NCBI GenBank assembly: GCA_944384835.1 | Contig: CALWUU010000017.1 | Span: 1 to 56,830 of the forward strand | DNA length: 56,830 bases | Direction: 5' to 3' | Source of the DNA: an uncultured Clostridia bacterium | GTDB taxonomy: Bacteria; Bacillota; Clostridia; Oscillospirales; Acutalibacteraceae | Part shown: positions 26,245 through 35,436 of the stretch, piece by piece | How the letters are laid out: each line of letters starts with the position of its first letter | Numbering within the stretch: the stretch's first letter is position 1 | Notes under the pieces: generated by a model | Told to the model about the DNA's origin: nothing | Seen by the model: only the letters and a program-made list of their open reading frames with translations | The model's database searches: none | Position numbers and translations under genes: made by a program

Positions 26245-27471
26245 ATGCAAAATTTACTGAAAAACATGAAAGATCTAGGCAAGCCTATTGGATTGCAATT
26301 ATTATTCGGGGTGATAGGAATTCCTGTTGGAATCATCATCGGTCTTATGGATACGGTCTTTGGCAAAGTTCTGTTGGAAATCACAAGTATCAGAGAGTTA
26401 TATCCTTTATTTTTGATTCCCGTCTTACCTCTAGCCGGCGTGTTGATAGCATTTTGTTATCAGCGTTTTGGAGGAACAAGCGGCAAGGGAATGACTTTAA
26501 TATTTGAAGTGGGCCACGGCGAACAAGAAAATATTCCGTTAAGGCTGATTCCATTTGTAGTAGTCAGCACATGGATTACACACTTATTTGGCGGCAGTGC
26601 AGGACGCGAGGGCGTTGCCGTTCAGATTGGTTCTACATTTTCTCATTGGATAGGCAGACACTTACCGTTTAAAAATGCAGGAAAAATATTTCTGGCAGCA
26701 GGCATAGCCGCCGGATTTTCCGGATTATTCGGAACACCAATTGCCGCTGTTTTATTCGCAATGGAAGTATTGGTAATGGGAGAAACAAAATTTGCGGCTC
26801 TTCTGCCGGCTTTTACCGCTTCTATTGCAGCAAGCACAACATCTCAGGCATTAGGTTTAAGCAAATTTACTTTTATATTATCGGAAAACATCTCTTTTTC
26901 CTGGGCATTGCTGGTAAAACTTCTCATTTTAGGCGTTATCTTTGGCATTGTCGGGGGACTGTTTGCATGGTGTCTGAAAAAGACAAAAGTTCTTTTGTCC
27001 AATAAAATAAAAAATCCCTTGCTTCGTATTGGACTGGCAGGCATTGGGCTGAGCGCTTTATTTTTATTATTGTATCAAGGCCGTTATTCCGGATTGGGTA
27101 CTAATTTAATTCAAGCTTCCTTCCATGATGGCACCATATATGGCTGGGATTGGATTTTAAAATTTATTTTAACCATTGTAACCCTTGCAGCAGGCTTCCA
27201 GGGAGGAGAGGTAACACCTCTGTTTTCTATCGGAGCCAGCTTGGGAGCCGCTATTGCCGGTTTGTTCGGACTGCCGGTACCATTTGTGGCAGCGCTGGGA
27301 TATGCTGCTGTATTCGGCGGTGCTACCAATACATTTTTTGCTCCAATTATAATTGGCGGAGAAATTTTTGGATTTGAAACCATTCCGTACTTCTTTATTG
27401 TATGCACTGTTGCCTATGTATTTAACGCAAGCAAGTCTATTTATGCGCAAAAAATAAGACCTGATTTTTAA
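26245..27471 (+). CDS. clcF: CLC-F type fluoride/proton antiporter
   Basis: The ATG at 26245 has GGAG 8 bases upstream, giving 408 residues; the earlier in-frame ATG at 26227 lacks a site. It is a CLC-family membrane protein with GGSAGREGVAVQIG in the pore region and a GKGM stretch where chloride CLCs carry GSGIP; the Met is in line with the fluoride-selective CLC-F subclass as I recall it. Together with the fluoride riboswitch this strongly indicates export of fluoride from the cytoplasm. Confidence 0.92.
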   Translation: MQNLLKNMKDLGKPIGLQLLFGVIGIPVGIIIGLMDTVFGKVLLEITSIRELYPLFLIPVLPLAGVLIAFCYQRFGGTSGKGMTLIFEVGHGEQENIPLRLIPFVVVSTWITHLFGGSAGREGVAVQIGSTFSHWIGRHLPFKNAGKIFLAAGIAAGFSGLFGTPIAAVLFAMEVLVMGETKFAALLPAFTASIAASTTSQALGLSKFTFILSENISFSWALLVKLLILGVIFGIVGGLFAWCLKKTKVLLSNKIKNPLLRIGLAGIGLSALFLLLYQGRYSGLGTNLIQASFHDGTIYGWDWILKFILTIVTLAAGFQGGEVTPLFSIGASLGAAIAGLFGLPVPFVAALGYAAVFGGATNTFFAPIIIGGEIFGFETIPYFFIVCTVAYVFNASKSIYAQKIRPDF

Positions 27472-27562
27472 AATCTAAAGATGTATTGTAAAAAAGAGTG
27501 AATACGTAATATCTTGGTTGTATTTAGTATTCAATACTTTGTAAAATTTCTGTTATAAACCA

Positions 27563-27600
27563 AAAACAGCTGTCCGCGCCGTCAGACAGCTGTTTTCTTT
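27563..27600 (+). terminator. Terminator after the CLC-F gene
   Basis: A 12-bp stem (27563-27574 with 27585-27596) is followed by Ts. The rest of the 27472-27793 gap has no recognisable gene. Confidence 0.85.
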
Positions 27601-27793
27601 TATACCTGCATCAATGGTATTTGAAAACTTTTATCATATTGATGATTCAGTATTTTATTAACAACAGGAAATTCAACAGAAAAACAAAATATTACATATT
27701 GGTCATTTCATAAATGATAAGATACTTTTCTTTTCTCTTTTCATGTCTTACGAACGATTGCCTTCTTGCGGTTTATTTTGATTGAAATTCCCT

Positions 27794-28885
27794 TTATTTT
27801 ACGTCTGTTTCCGCAAGTCTTGTTTGAAAATACTGTTTGTTTAGCAAATATGCCCTATCATTTGGTTTACAGTTCCCCGCTTTTTCATTATAGCAGTTGG
27901 CTGTTTCGTAATCTCCAAGTTTGTCATAACAAACACACATTTGCATATAAGGAATATAATCGTAGCAATCCGGTTGGATAAACCCGCCTTCCGTATCCCT
28001 TCGTGCAGCATTGGCAGCTAGTTGATACCAATATATCGCTCTTTCATATGCGTTGTGCTCCATAAAATATTTTCCTATTTCACAACAAGTTTCTGCACGG
28101 GGTTCATCATATATAAAACTGTGGAACAATGCGCTGAGAGCTTCTTGTTTTTGACCCATCTGACAATTACAGTAAAAGATAAATTTACATGCATCAATTT
28201 GATTTTCTGCCCAAGCATCTTCTCTTTGCAAAAAGTCTTCAAATATTTTGATTGCTTTTTCATATTGATTATGGTAATACAATTCCCGTCCATAATAGAA
28301 TTGCTGTCTGGCATCTAATATGTTTCCTTCTGAAATTAATTTTTCAAATATTCTTAAATTGCGGTCAGGGTCTTGAACATGTATTTTTTTATGGGATACA
28401 GCTGCGTCATCGCTGTAATATATGTTTCCTCGAGGTGTTATCGTTTCATGTACGGCTCCTGTCCATTGATATCCCCTATGGTTTGCAATCAAGCGTTCTC
28501 TGTAATAAGAAAACGTCGGATTTTCATTATCATCAAAGGCAGTATTATATTTCATCATAACCATGTCTGTTTCGGGAGATAGTATCTCTTTTAATCTTTG
28601 AAAGCCTTCTCTGTCTTTAGGCAATATGACATCGTCCGCGTCAAGCCACATGCAATACATGCATGTGGCTTTTGAAAACGAAAAATTTCTGGCTGCCGCA
28701 AAATCATCTGTCCAAACAAAATCATACACGTTATTTGTATAAGTGTAAGCAATTTCTTTTGTACGGTCTTGAGAGCCGGTATCTACAATAATGATTTCAT
28801 CTGCCAAGTCTTTTACAGAATCTAAACAGCGTGCCAGTACCTCTTCTTCATTTTTTACAATCATACATAAACTGATTGTTACCAC
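27794..28885 (-). CDS. Family 2 glycosyltransferase with TPR repeats
   Basis: I place the start at the GTG at 28885, where GGGAGG sits 7 bases upstream and the protein begins in the family-typical way (MVTISLCMIVKNEE); ATGs upstream overlap that site. The 363-residue protein has an N-terminal GT2 domain (about 1-230) with DTGSQDRT and the metal-binding DADD (MWLDADDV), followed by TPR-like helices. The acceptor is unknown; relatives occur in cell-surface glycosylation. It stands alone. Confidence 0.85.
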   Translation of the reverse strand: MVTISLCMIVKNEEEVLARCLDSVKDLADEIIIVDTGSQDRTKEIAYTYTNNVYDFVWTDDFAAARNFSFSKATCMYCMWLDADDVILPKDREGFQRLKEILSPETDMVMMKYNTAFDDNENPTFSYYRERLIANHRGYQWTGAVHETITPRGNIYYSDDAAVSHKKIHVQDPDRNLRIFEKLISEGNILDARQQFYYGRELYYHNQYEKAIKIFEDFLQREDAWAENQIDACKFIFYCNCQMGQKQEALSALFHSFIYDEPRAETCCEIGKYFMEHNAYERAIYWYQLAANAARRDTEGGFIQPDCYDYIPYMQMCVCYDKLGDYETANCYNEKAGNCKPNDRAYLLNKQYFQTRLAETDVK

Positions 28886-28953
28886 ATACATTCCTCCCAT
28901 GCAGTTTTCCGTATATCATTCTATGCATGAAAACAATAACAGGTAACAACAAT

Positions 28954-28982
28954 AAAAAAGCTCCAACGATCGGAGCTTTTTT
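28954..28982 (-). terminator. Terminator after the ferredoxin gene
   Basis: An 11-bp stem (28954-28964 with 28972-28982), AAAAAAGCTCC and complement, lies just after the ferredoxin stop. Confidence 0.88.
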
Positions 28983-28985
28983 CGT

Positions 28986-29174
28986 TTATTTAAAAATAGA
29001 TATTACGGAAACAGGACAATTTTCTTCTGCTTCCTTTGCGTTATCAAGGCAAACCTCTGGAATTTCATCTGCAATAATCGAAGAAAGTCCGTCTTTCAAT
29101 TGGAATACTTCAGGACAGATGGCTGCGTAAAGTCCGCAGGCAATACAACCTCTTCTGTCTCTATGTGCTTTCAT
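28986..29174 (-). CDS. Monocluster ferredoxin with Tyr in place of a cluster Cys
   Basis: The ATG at 29174 has AAGGAG upstream, giving 62 residues. The clostridial monocluster pattern CxxCxxCxxxCP ... CP is present except that the third Cys is Tyr: C10, C13, Y16, C20 and the distal C53. The codon is TAC, one base from TGC. The usual ligands would be positions 10, 13, 16 and 53, so the cluster may be [3Fe-4S], may recruit C20, or may be lost. Its ribosome binding site overlaps the stop of the upstream deacetylase gene, so the two are coupled. It acts as a cytoplasmic electron carrier if functional. Confidence 0.85.
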   Translation of the reverse strand: MKAHRDRRGCIACGLYAAICPEVFQLKDGLSSIIADEIPEVCLDNAKEAEENCPVSVISIFK

Positions 29175-29184
29175 AAAAAACTCC

Positions 29185-30657
29185 TTACGATAATACAGAT
29201 TCTGTTGATAATACTCTACTGTATACACTGCCTGCAACCGGCGTTATTTCTTTTGCACTTAATAATTCCGAAACCGTTACAAGCTGATAGCCTTGTCCTA
29301 TTAGCGCAGGAATTAATTCTTCACAAGCATCTGCGGTGGTACTGTACATATCGTGCATGAGTATAATATCTCCATCTTCCACATGATTTAATACTTCACT
29401 GACAATTGCATCCTGATCTCTTGTTTTCCAATCTTGCGTATCAATGGACCATAGGACGAATGTTTTTTGGATGACATCTTTTAATGATTGCGTAATTTCT
29501 CCATATGGCGGCCGTACCAATTCGGTGGTATAAGGCACATATTGCTGAATGCGGTGTTCCGTTTCAGAAAATTGATATTTAATTTCATCTGACGTTAATT
29601 CCTTTATTTGCGGGTGACTGAAAGAGTGGCTTCCTATTTCATGTCCCTCGCTGTATTCCCTTTGAATGATATTAGGAAAACTATCTACACGATTGCCCAA
29701 TACAAAAAATGTTGCTCTGGCGTTATTCTCTTGTAAAATATCAAGGATTCTTGGCGTGACAGTATAATGGGGGCCATCGTCAAATGTTAAAGCAACCATA
29801 GGCTTTTGTTTATCAATCATCGAGGGCTGCGGTTCTGTTAATTCCCCTTTTGGCAAAGCTGCTGTTTGCACTGCTTCTAAAATTGTATTGGACAAATCCA
29901 TGTTTAAATGACCGTCCAAACTGTCATAGGGAATGGTAACAGATTGGATTCCATAATATCCGGGTAACATTTGATATTTATTAAAATAAACAGTAAACCC
30001 TTCTTCTTTTAAAGCAAAGTGCTGATAATTTTGTTTTGTGGGTGCTGTTCCATTGAAAAACAATTCTGTATCCATTCGATTGCTCACATCCGGATTTTCC
30101 GCAAATTGCATCTTTGTCAGTTCTGCCAATATAGGCAAATCATCCGCTTTTAATATATGGTCCAAACTAAGCTGCTCCCCGGAATCAATGGCAAATACAA
30201 ATGTATCGACGTATTCCAGCGGGCGTGCCAATGCAGAAAAGTTTTCTTTCGTATAAAAAACAACGGAAACGGTGCCTCCTTTGATATAGGATTCATAATC
30301 AATCCAAATAGAGGAAGAACCCTCGGGTCCAAACGCTTGATAGCCTGTTTTTTTATTTTCAAACTGTTCTATTTTTCTATATACTTCATGCTCAATGACA
30401 CGGTCGATTTCTGTAATTCCCGTAATCGGATAATGAATACTGACCGCGTGCTCCGTATCATCATTTATGATGGATTTTGTTTGTCCTACTGTCTGATTCC
30501 CTTCGCTGTTCTTTACATAAACATGTTGTGTAACGGCAGATATAGGTGCTATTTCAGGCATGGTTGCGGACACAGAAAAAATCAAATAAAAAGTAAGAAG
30601 CATCAAGACGGAAAAGGCAATTGCACAGGCAGTTTGTTTTATAACAGAATATTTCAT
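29185..30657 (-). CDS. Membrane-anchored polysaccharide deacetylase, PdaC-like
   Basis: This 490-residue protein has an N-terminal signal anchor (about 8-32), a DUF4163/DUF3298-type region (about 60-275) and a NodB deacetylase domain (about 285-460). Catalytic motifs are complete: TFDDGP (291-296), HSFSH (344-348), RPPYG (382-386) and LMHD with H435. The layout resembles B. subtilis PdaC, which deacetylates peptidoglycan N-acetylmuramic acid and raises lysozyme resistance. It acts outside the membrane. The ferredoxin gene follows at once. Confidence 0.9.
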   Translation of the reverse strand: MKYSVIKQTACAIAFSVLMLLTFYLIFSVSATMPEIAPISAVTQHVYVKNSEGNQTVGQTKSIINDDTEHAVSIHYPITGITEIDRVIEHEVYRKIEQFENKKTGYQAFGPEGSSSIWIDYESYIKGGTVSVVFYTKENFSALARPLEYVDTFVFAIDSGEQLSLDHILKADDLPILAELTKMQFAENPDVSNRMDTELFFNGTAPTKQNYQHFALKEEGFTVYFNKYQMLPGYYGIQSVTIPYDSLDGHLNMDLSNTILEAVQTAALPKGELTEPQPSMIDKQKPMVALTFDDGPHYTVTPRILDILQENNARATFFVLGNRVDSFPNIIQREYSEGHEIGSHSFSHPQIKELTSDEIKYQFSETEHRIQQYVPYTTELVRPPYGEITQSLKDVIQKTFVLWSIDTQDWKTRDQDAIVSEVLNHVEDGDIILMHDMYSTTADACEELIPALIGQGYQLVTVSELLSAKEITPVAGSVYSRVLSTESVLS

Positions 30658-30731
30658 GTTAGATCGCTTCCTATATTACAACGTATTTTCGTTTAGTATC
30701 TCCAGTTTGTTTCATATTATCAGAAGAATCG

Positions 30732-31695
30732 TTACACCACGTATAAAATAGGTATTCCACTCAGCTTTTCCTTTAGCTGTTCTCGCAAAAAAGTTTCCCC
30801 TTCCATTTTTAATGTATCTTTATATCTGTATTTTCCTCTCCCACGCCCAATCATATCTTGTTTGTCATACAATTGTACTGAATTAGGAAATGCTTCTGTA
30901 TTGATTGCATGGTGTACATAGCTGTAAGTCATAAAAATAATTTCGATAAACGCTGATTTTTCACTTGATTACTTAAGGTATCTGCCAAATTAGAAATCAG
31001 TTCTGCATATAATGGTTTCCACTGGGAAATAAAAATAACCGGCGCTAATAAAATTCCAACAGGATAACCTGCATCGCACATAGCATTTAATGCCATAATG
31101 CGCTGACGTAACCGTGAAGTTCCCAACTCTGCTTTCCTGATAATCGTTTCAGGATTTACACTCATGCGAAATATGACTTTTCCTTGATGATTCAGTGAAA
31201 GTAACGGTTTTACCATATCAAATTTTGTGGGGAAGGTTAATGCTCCGTTCGCATTTTCCGCAAATTGCTCGATGGTCCATGGAAGATTTTTCGTAACTGC
31301 ATTTTCCGGAATCAAATCGCTGTTGCTCCCAATCTCAAATGTAAGGGGCTTTCCTGACTGATTTGCGGTACGTATCAACTTTTCCATCATTTGTGATAAT
31401 TACAAACCAAATAACAATAAAGACACATAGCACTGCATCCGGAATACGTATAGGGAACCAAAACATCAGAAACTTTATGATTCTCAATATACTTATGTGT
31501 TTTTCTGGTTCCAATAATTAAATTGCGTTTTAATCTTGGAAATTCGGAATTTGAAGCATTTCTGAACTGCTGTATATGATTATGGTTTTGAATTTCATAC
31601 CATGGTAAATTTACATATTTTTCTTTTAACTCTTGTCCTAATGGATAAGATAATGCTGACGGTTCAAAATACACCGCGTCAAATGAGATATCCAT
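30732..31695 (-). pseudogene. splB: Spore photoproduct lyase, broken by frameshifts and a small deletion
   Basis: Three consecutive minus-strand frames (31695-31387, 31390-30929, 30932-30732) together make one SplB. The radical SAM Cx3Cx2C is present (SGCSAMCLYCYL), but after CNYHK the frame stops and resumes at MMEKLIRTAN with about 11 residues missing, which fits a small out-of-frame deletion. A second frameshift follows SNQVKNQ, where the other frame reads FIEIIFMTYSYVHH. Intact SplB (about 340 residues) reverses the UV spore photoproduct. The start still has an AGGAG site. Function is almost certainly lost. Confidence 0.88.
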
Positions 31696-31759
31696 ATACT
31701 TCTCCTTTTGGTAATATGCTACGTTCTAGTATATCCAGAAGTTTTGTATATAAAAATAC

Positions 31760-31792
31760 AAAAGAGCGATACAAATGTATCGCTCTTTTATT
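31760..31792 (-). terminator. Terminator downstream of the corrinoid ABC operon
   Basis: A 14-bp perfect palindromic stem (31760-31773 with 31776-31789) has A/T runs on both sides. The remaining 31790-32092 is AT-rich; I see no gene in it. Confidence 0.75.
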
Positions 31793-32092
31793 CCATTTTG
31801 TACTGGAATTGAAAGAATTTTAGCAGCCAATAAATATTCCGTACTGTTTTTTGGCATAAATTTCTACGTATACGTCTTACTCCCCTTATCTTTTCAATCC
31901 TTCTATTTCTCTAACATATCAGTATCTGCGCTGAAGGATTTCCGCAACCATTATATTTTATAAATACATTCAAATAAACTTCTTCCTTTTGATAAACGAT
32001 CAACAACTGTTATTTTTCAAAAAGTTTTGAGACAGAAAACATCCGTACATATGGAATTTACATTTAGACGTTCACAGAAAAATATTTTTCAC

Positions 32093-32860
32093 TTATTTAT
32101 GTTGTCCCGGCTGATACAAAATATGTAAAACACCGTTTTTCTCTATGACATCTGCCTTTATCTCGTAAATTTTTTCAATGGTTTCAGGGATCAACACTTC
32201 TTTTGGAGTACCTTTTGTTACAATTTCACCATGCTTCATGACATAAATAAAATCACAATACATAGCCGCAATATTTAAATCATGGATAGCTGCAATTACT
32301 GTAATATCCAAATCTTTTACAATATCCATCAGCTGCAATTGATATTTGATGTCCAAATGATTGGTTGGCTCATCTAAAATCAAACAAGGCGTTTGCTGTG
32401 TCAAAGCACGCGCCAACAGCACTCTCTGCCGCTCTCCTCCCGATAAAGAAGAAAACAGACGTTCTGAAAAATCCTGCATACCAACTTGTTTTAACGATGC
32501 TTCTGTCAAAGCAAAATCTTCTTTGGTATCTCTATCCAGCATACGTTTATGAGGCGCTCTTCCTAACATAACGACCTCTTTTACCGTAAAATCAAAGTTA
32601 TAATGATTATGCTGTGCCACTACCGCAACCTTTTTTGCCGACTGCTTCAAACTCAGCGTTTGCAAAGAAATACCATCTAACGAAACTGCGCCGGCAGTTG
32701 GCTTTAAGGTACGGTAAATACATTTCAGTAAAGTACTTTTTCCACTTCCGTTAGGTCCGATGATTCCAATGAATGAATTAGCGGAAGTATGAAAATCAAT
32801 TCCCTTGAGGATTTCCGTTCCGCCCAGCGAAATATGGAGGTTTTGGGTTGATACCTTCAT
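32093..32860 (-). CDS. btuD: Corrinoid ABC transporter, ATP-binding protein
   Basis: This 255-residue ATPase has Walker A GPNGSGKST, signature LSGGERQR, Walker B LILDEPTNHLD and the switch His in IAAIHDLN. It is of the FecE/BtuD type that serves siderophore, heme and B12 importers. Its start overlaps the permease stop by 4 bases. The cobalamin riboswitch at the head of the operon makes B12 or another corrinoid the likely substrate. Confidence 0.88.
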   Translation of the reverse strand: MKVSTQNLHISLGGTEILKGIDFHTSANSFIGIIGPNGSGKSTLLKCIYRTLKPTAGAVSLDGISLQTLSLKQSAKKVAVVAQHNHYNFDFTVKEVVMLGRAPHKRMLDRDTKEDFALTEASLKQVGMQDFSERLFSSLSGGERQRVLLARALTQQTPCLILDEPTNHLDIKYQLQLMDIVKDLDITVIAAIHDLNIAAMYCDFIYVMKHGEIVTKGTPKEVLIPETIEKIYEIKADVIEKNGVLHILYQPGQHK

Positions 32861-33936
32861 GCGTCCTTTCCTCCAAATCCATATTTTTTGCGAATCATCA
32901 AGTAGATAAATACAGGCGCTCCGATGATTCCTGTGAGGACACCTACCGGAAGCTCATTTCCCTTAAGCAGCACACGGCAGCAAACATCTACCCAAATTAA
33001 AAAAACAGCTCCGATCAGCGCGGAAATCGGCACTACCTTTTTATGGTCAGTACCTGCCAGCATGCGCACACAGTGAGGTATGACCAGCCCCACAAACCCA
33101 ATCATACCTGCCGCATATACCAATACCCCTACCATGGCCGCACAAACCACCAAATATACATGACGCCAAACATGCAGGCTGACGCCGAGTGTAACTGCCG
33201 TTTCATCACCATACAGCATTAAATTCAGAGTGCGGTACTGCGTCAGAAAAAATACAAAACCAACCAGTACTACGGACAAAACTACCAGATTTGTCGTCCA
33301 GTTTGCACCGCTTAAGCTACCCATGAGCCAATAAGTAACTGTGCTGATTCCTTCCTTATCTTTTGACATATAGACAATAAAATTAGAAATTGCACTGCAT
33401 ACGGCGCTTAATGCCATACCGGATAATAACAATTTCGCCGTATTTGCTCTCGATCCGATATTTGCAAGAGCAAGGACTGCCAAAGAGGCAACAAAAGCAC
33501 CGAGAAATGCCAGTATCCCAACAAAATTGCCGCCTAAAACAGAGCCAATACCCAGAAGGATTGCAATCACTGCACCTAAATATGCGCCTGAAGAAACTCC
33601 CAGCACATATGGATCTGCCAATGGATTTTTCACAATCGCCTGCATAACAGTACCGCACACGGACAAGCCAATACCAACACCAACTGCCAGAATCAGACGC
33701 GGAAGGCGAATAAACCAAACCACATCGTGAATAGACCCTTGGGCATAAGAAGCATCTCCAATACCAAATAGTTGACGAACGATTACCCAATATACATCTG
33801 CCATGGAAATGTTACTGGAGCCAATGGTAACTGCAAATAATAAAGAAACAGCCAATAAAGCAGATAACAGAATCAGCAGCATTACAAAAGATATGTTTCC
33901 CTGAAAGAGGCCGTTTTTGAATATCCTTTTTTTCAT
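32857..33936 (-). CDS. btuC: Corrinoid ABC transporter, FecCD-type permease
   Basis: The ATG at 33936 lies 5 bases after the binding-protein stop, giving 359 residues. It has about ten helices with FecCD hallmarks (IRLPRLILA, GVSSGAYLGA, GLVIPHCVRMLAG). It forms the membrane channel for the operon ATPase. A longer start upstream would run into the preceding gene and is not supported. Confidence 0.88.
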   Translation of the reverse strand: MKKRIFKNGLFQGNISFVMLLILLSALLAVSLLFAVTIGSSNISMADVYWVIVRQLFGIGDASYAQGSIHDVVWFIRLPRLILAVGVGIGLSVCGTVMQAIVKNPLADPYVLGVSSGAYLGAVIAILLGIGSVLGGNFVGILAFLGAFVASLAVLALANIGSRANTAKLLLSGMALSAVCSAISNFIVYMSKDKEGISTVTYWLMGSLSGANWTTNLVVLSVVLVGFVFFLTQYRTLNLMLYGDETAVTLGVSLHVWRHVYLVVCAAMVGVLVYAAGMIGFVGLVIPHCVRMLAGTDHKKVVPISALIGAVFLIWVDVCCRVLLKGNELPVGVLTGIIGAPVFIYLMIRKKYGFGGKDA

Positions 33937-33940
33937 ACGA

Positions 33941-34957
33941 TTAATTTTGTTCCTGATATAGACCTGCGGCAAAATTACGGATTCCGTCAATGGTACGAGC
34001 GCCGCTTGCGTATATATCACCTAACATGATGGGATAGACACGTCCGTTTTTCACAGCATCCAGACTTGCAAATGCCGGATCCTCTGTTACTTTTGCAACG
34101 GATGTATTCTTTACATCTTCCCCTTCATCACCGCTGTTTTCCATATAGACCACGAAAATAACATCGGGATTCTGCTCTACTAAATCTTCTTTTCCTACTT
34201 GCTCTGCATCAGGCGCTGCCAACTCTCCGCCTAATTGTGTAATCATGTCACCCGCCAAAGTCGAAGCGCCGTAGTTAGAAATATCGCTTCCCAAAAATTC
34301 AATTACAGAAACGGTTTGCGCTTCTTCTGCCTCAGTCACAACTAATACATCCGTAATTTCTTGTTTCATTTCATCTACCAATGCTTGTGCTTTTTCTTCT
34401 ACATTGAATATTTTTCCAATATTCAAAATATCTGTGTATTCGTGTTCCAAAGTGCGGTCATAACCGCCGGCTCTTGTATTGGTATTGATATAAGTGTTGG
34501 TACCCCTGGAAATCCACTGGTCTACATCACCTAATTTGTTCTCGCTGAAAAAAGAACCCCAACTCAAAATCATATCCGGCTCCAGCATCATAACATCTTC
34601 TTTGGATGGCGCGAACACTTCTTCGTGATAATTCATTTTTGTTAAGCCGTCTTTCCATTCCTCTTTTACGGCATTATCCAAACCATAAGATGCCGCTACG
34701 TGATCCTCCAACCCCAAAGCCAGCATAGTTTCAATGGAACCTTGATATACTGCAATCACACGTTCAGGTGTCTTTTCATACGTAGTTATTACCACATCAC
34801 CTGCATAATTGTAGGTTTCAATGGTCACAGGATAATGTGAATCTGTCTGACTTGCCGATATTTCACTGGAAATCGTGTCCTGCTGATTTACTCCGCAGCC
34901 GGTAAATGCCGCAATGAGCAGTAACGCTGACATAACCAAACCTATTATTTTTTTCAT
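33941..34957 (-). CDS. btuF: Corrinoid ABC transporter, substrate-binding lipoprotein
   Basis: The ATG at 34957 has GAAAGGAAG upstream, giving 338 residues with a lipobox FTGC (C21). The rest is a two-lobed periplasmic-binding-protein type II/BtuF fold (ERVIAVYQGSIETMLALG; DMILSWGS). It should be anchored outside the membrane and deliver corrinoid to BtuCD. First gene after the cobalamin riboswitch. Confidence 0.87.
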   Translation of the reverse strand: MKKIIGLVMSALLLIAAFTGCGVNQQDTISSEISASQTDSHYPVTIETYNYAGDVVITTYEKTPERVIAVYQGSIETMLALGLEDHVAASYGLDNAVKEEWKDGLTKMNYHEEVFAPSKEDVMMLEPDMILSWGSFFSENKLGDVDQWISRGTNTYINTNTRAGGYDRTLEHEYTDILNIGKIFNVEEKAQALVDEMKQEITDVLVVTEAEEAQTVSVIEFLGSDISNYGASTLAGDMITQLGGELAAPDAEQVGKEDLVEQNPDVIFVVYMENSGDEGEDVKNTSVAKVTEDPAFASLDAVKNGRVYPIMLGDIYASGARTIDGIRNFAAGLYQEQN

Positions 34958-34990
34958 ACTGTTACTTCCTTTCAGCTGTAAATAAAATAT

Positions 34991-35027
34991 AAAAAACCGC
35001 ATGAACCCTTCAAAAGATTCATGCGGT
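34991..35027 (-). terminator. Expression-platform terminator of the cobalamin riboswitch
   Basis: A 10-bp GC-rich stem (34996-35005 with 35018-35027) is followed on the minus strand by a T run, just before the binding-protein gene. An extra stable hairpin lies at about 35066-35087. Confidence 0.88.
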
Positions 35028-35099
35028 AATTCCCATTGGAACAGGATAAAATACACACGCCGAATAAGGCTGTTTTGAAACAGCCTTTTTATCCTTTAG

Positions 35100-35290
35100 T
35101 ACCTCTTGAGTCCGAAGAGTAATTGTACTTCTGTCATATGGCTGTATTCTGACTTAAACATCATAGCAAACACCTTTCGCCTTCCCAGAAAAATCCAGTG
35201 ACTGAGCAAAAAATTACTCGTGAAAGGCTGCTCCGTTATTACAGCAGCGTTCCTGTGTGGGAATTGCACCCAACTTCCTGCAAATCATTG
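35100..35290 (-). ncRNA. Cobalamin riboswitch
   Basis: On the minus strand the conserved core GGTGCAATTCCCACACAGG is followed by CGCTGCTGTAA, and the B12 box AAGTCAGAATACAGCC lies at 35140-35156. Spacing and order fit the class. Bound adenosyl- or methylcobalamin should promote the terminator at 34991-35027. Exact ends are approximate. Confidence 0.92.
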
Positions 35291-35328
35291 CAAAAGCAAT
35301 ATGACATATTTGATTCAATTATGGCAAC

Positions 35329-35357
35329 ATTATATCGGTTTCGGCAAAATCTGTCAA
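35329..35357 (-). promoter_or_regulatory. Promoter of the cobalamin riboswitch operon
   Basis: On the minus strand: consensus TTGACA (35352-35357), 17 bases, consensus TATAAT (35329-35334). Confidence 0.9.
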
Positions 35358-35372
35358 TATCATCCATATACA

Positions 35373-35399
35373 AAGAAGCCATACTATGTATGGCTTCTT
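35373..35399 (-). terminator. Terminator after the TrxR-like gene
   Basis: A 12-bp perfect stem (35373-35384 with 35388-35399, loop TAT). It lies just upstream of the promoter of the next operon. Confidence 0.75.
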
Positions 35400-35436
35400 C
35401 TAAGGCTGAGATAAAATTTTGCTGTGATAAATCAAT

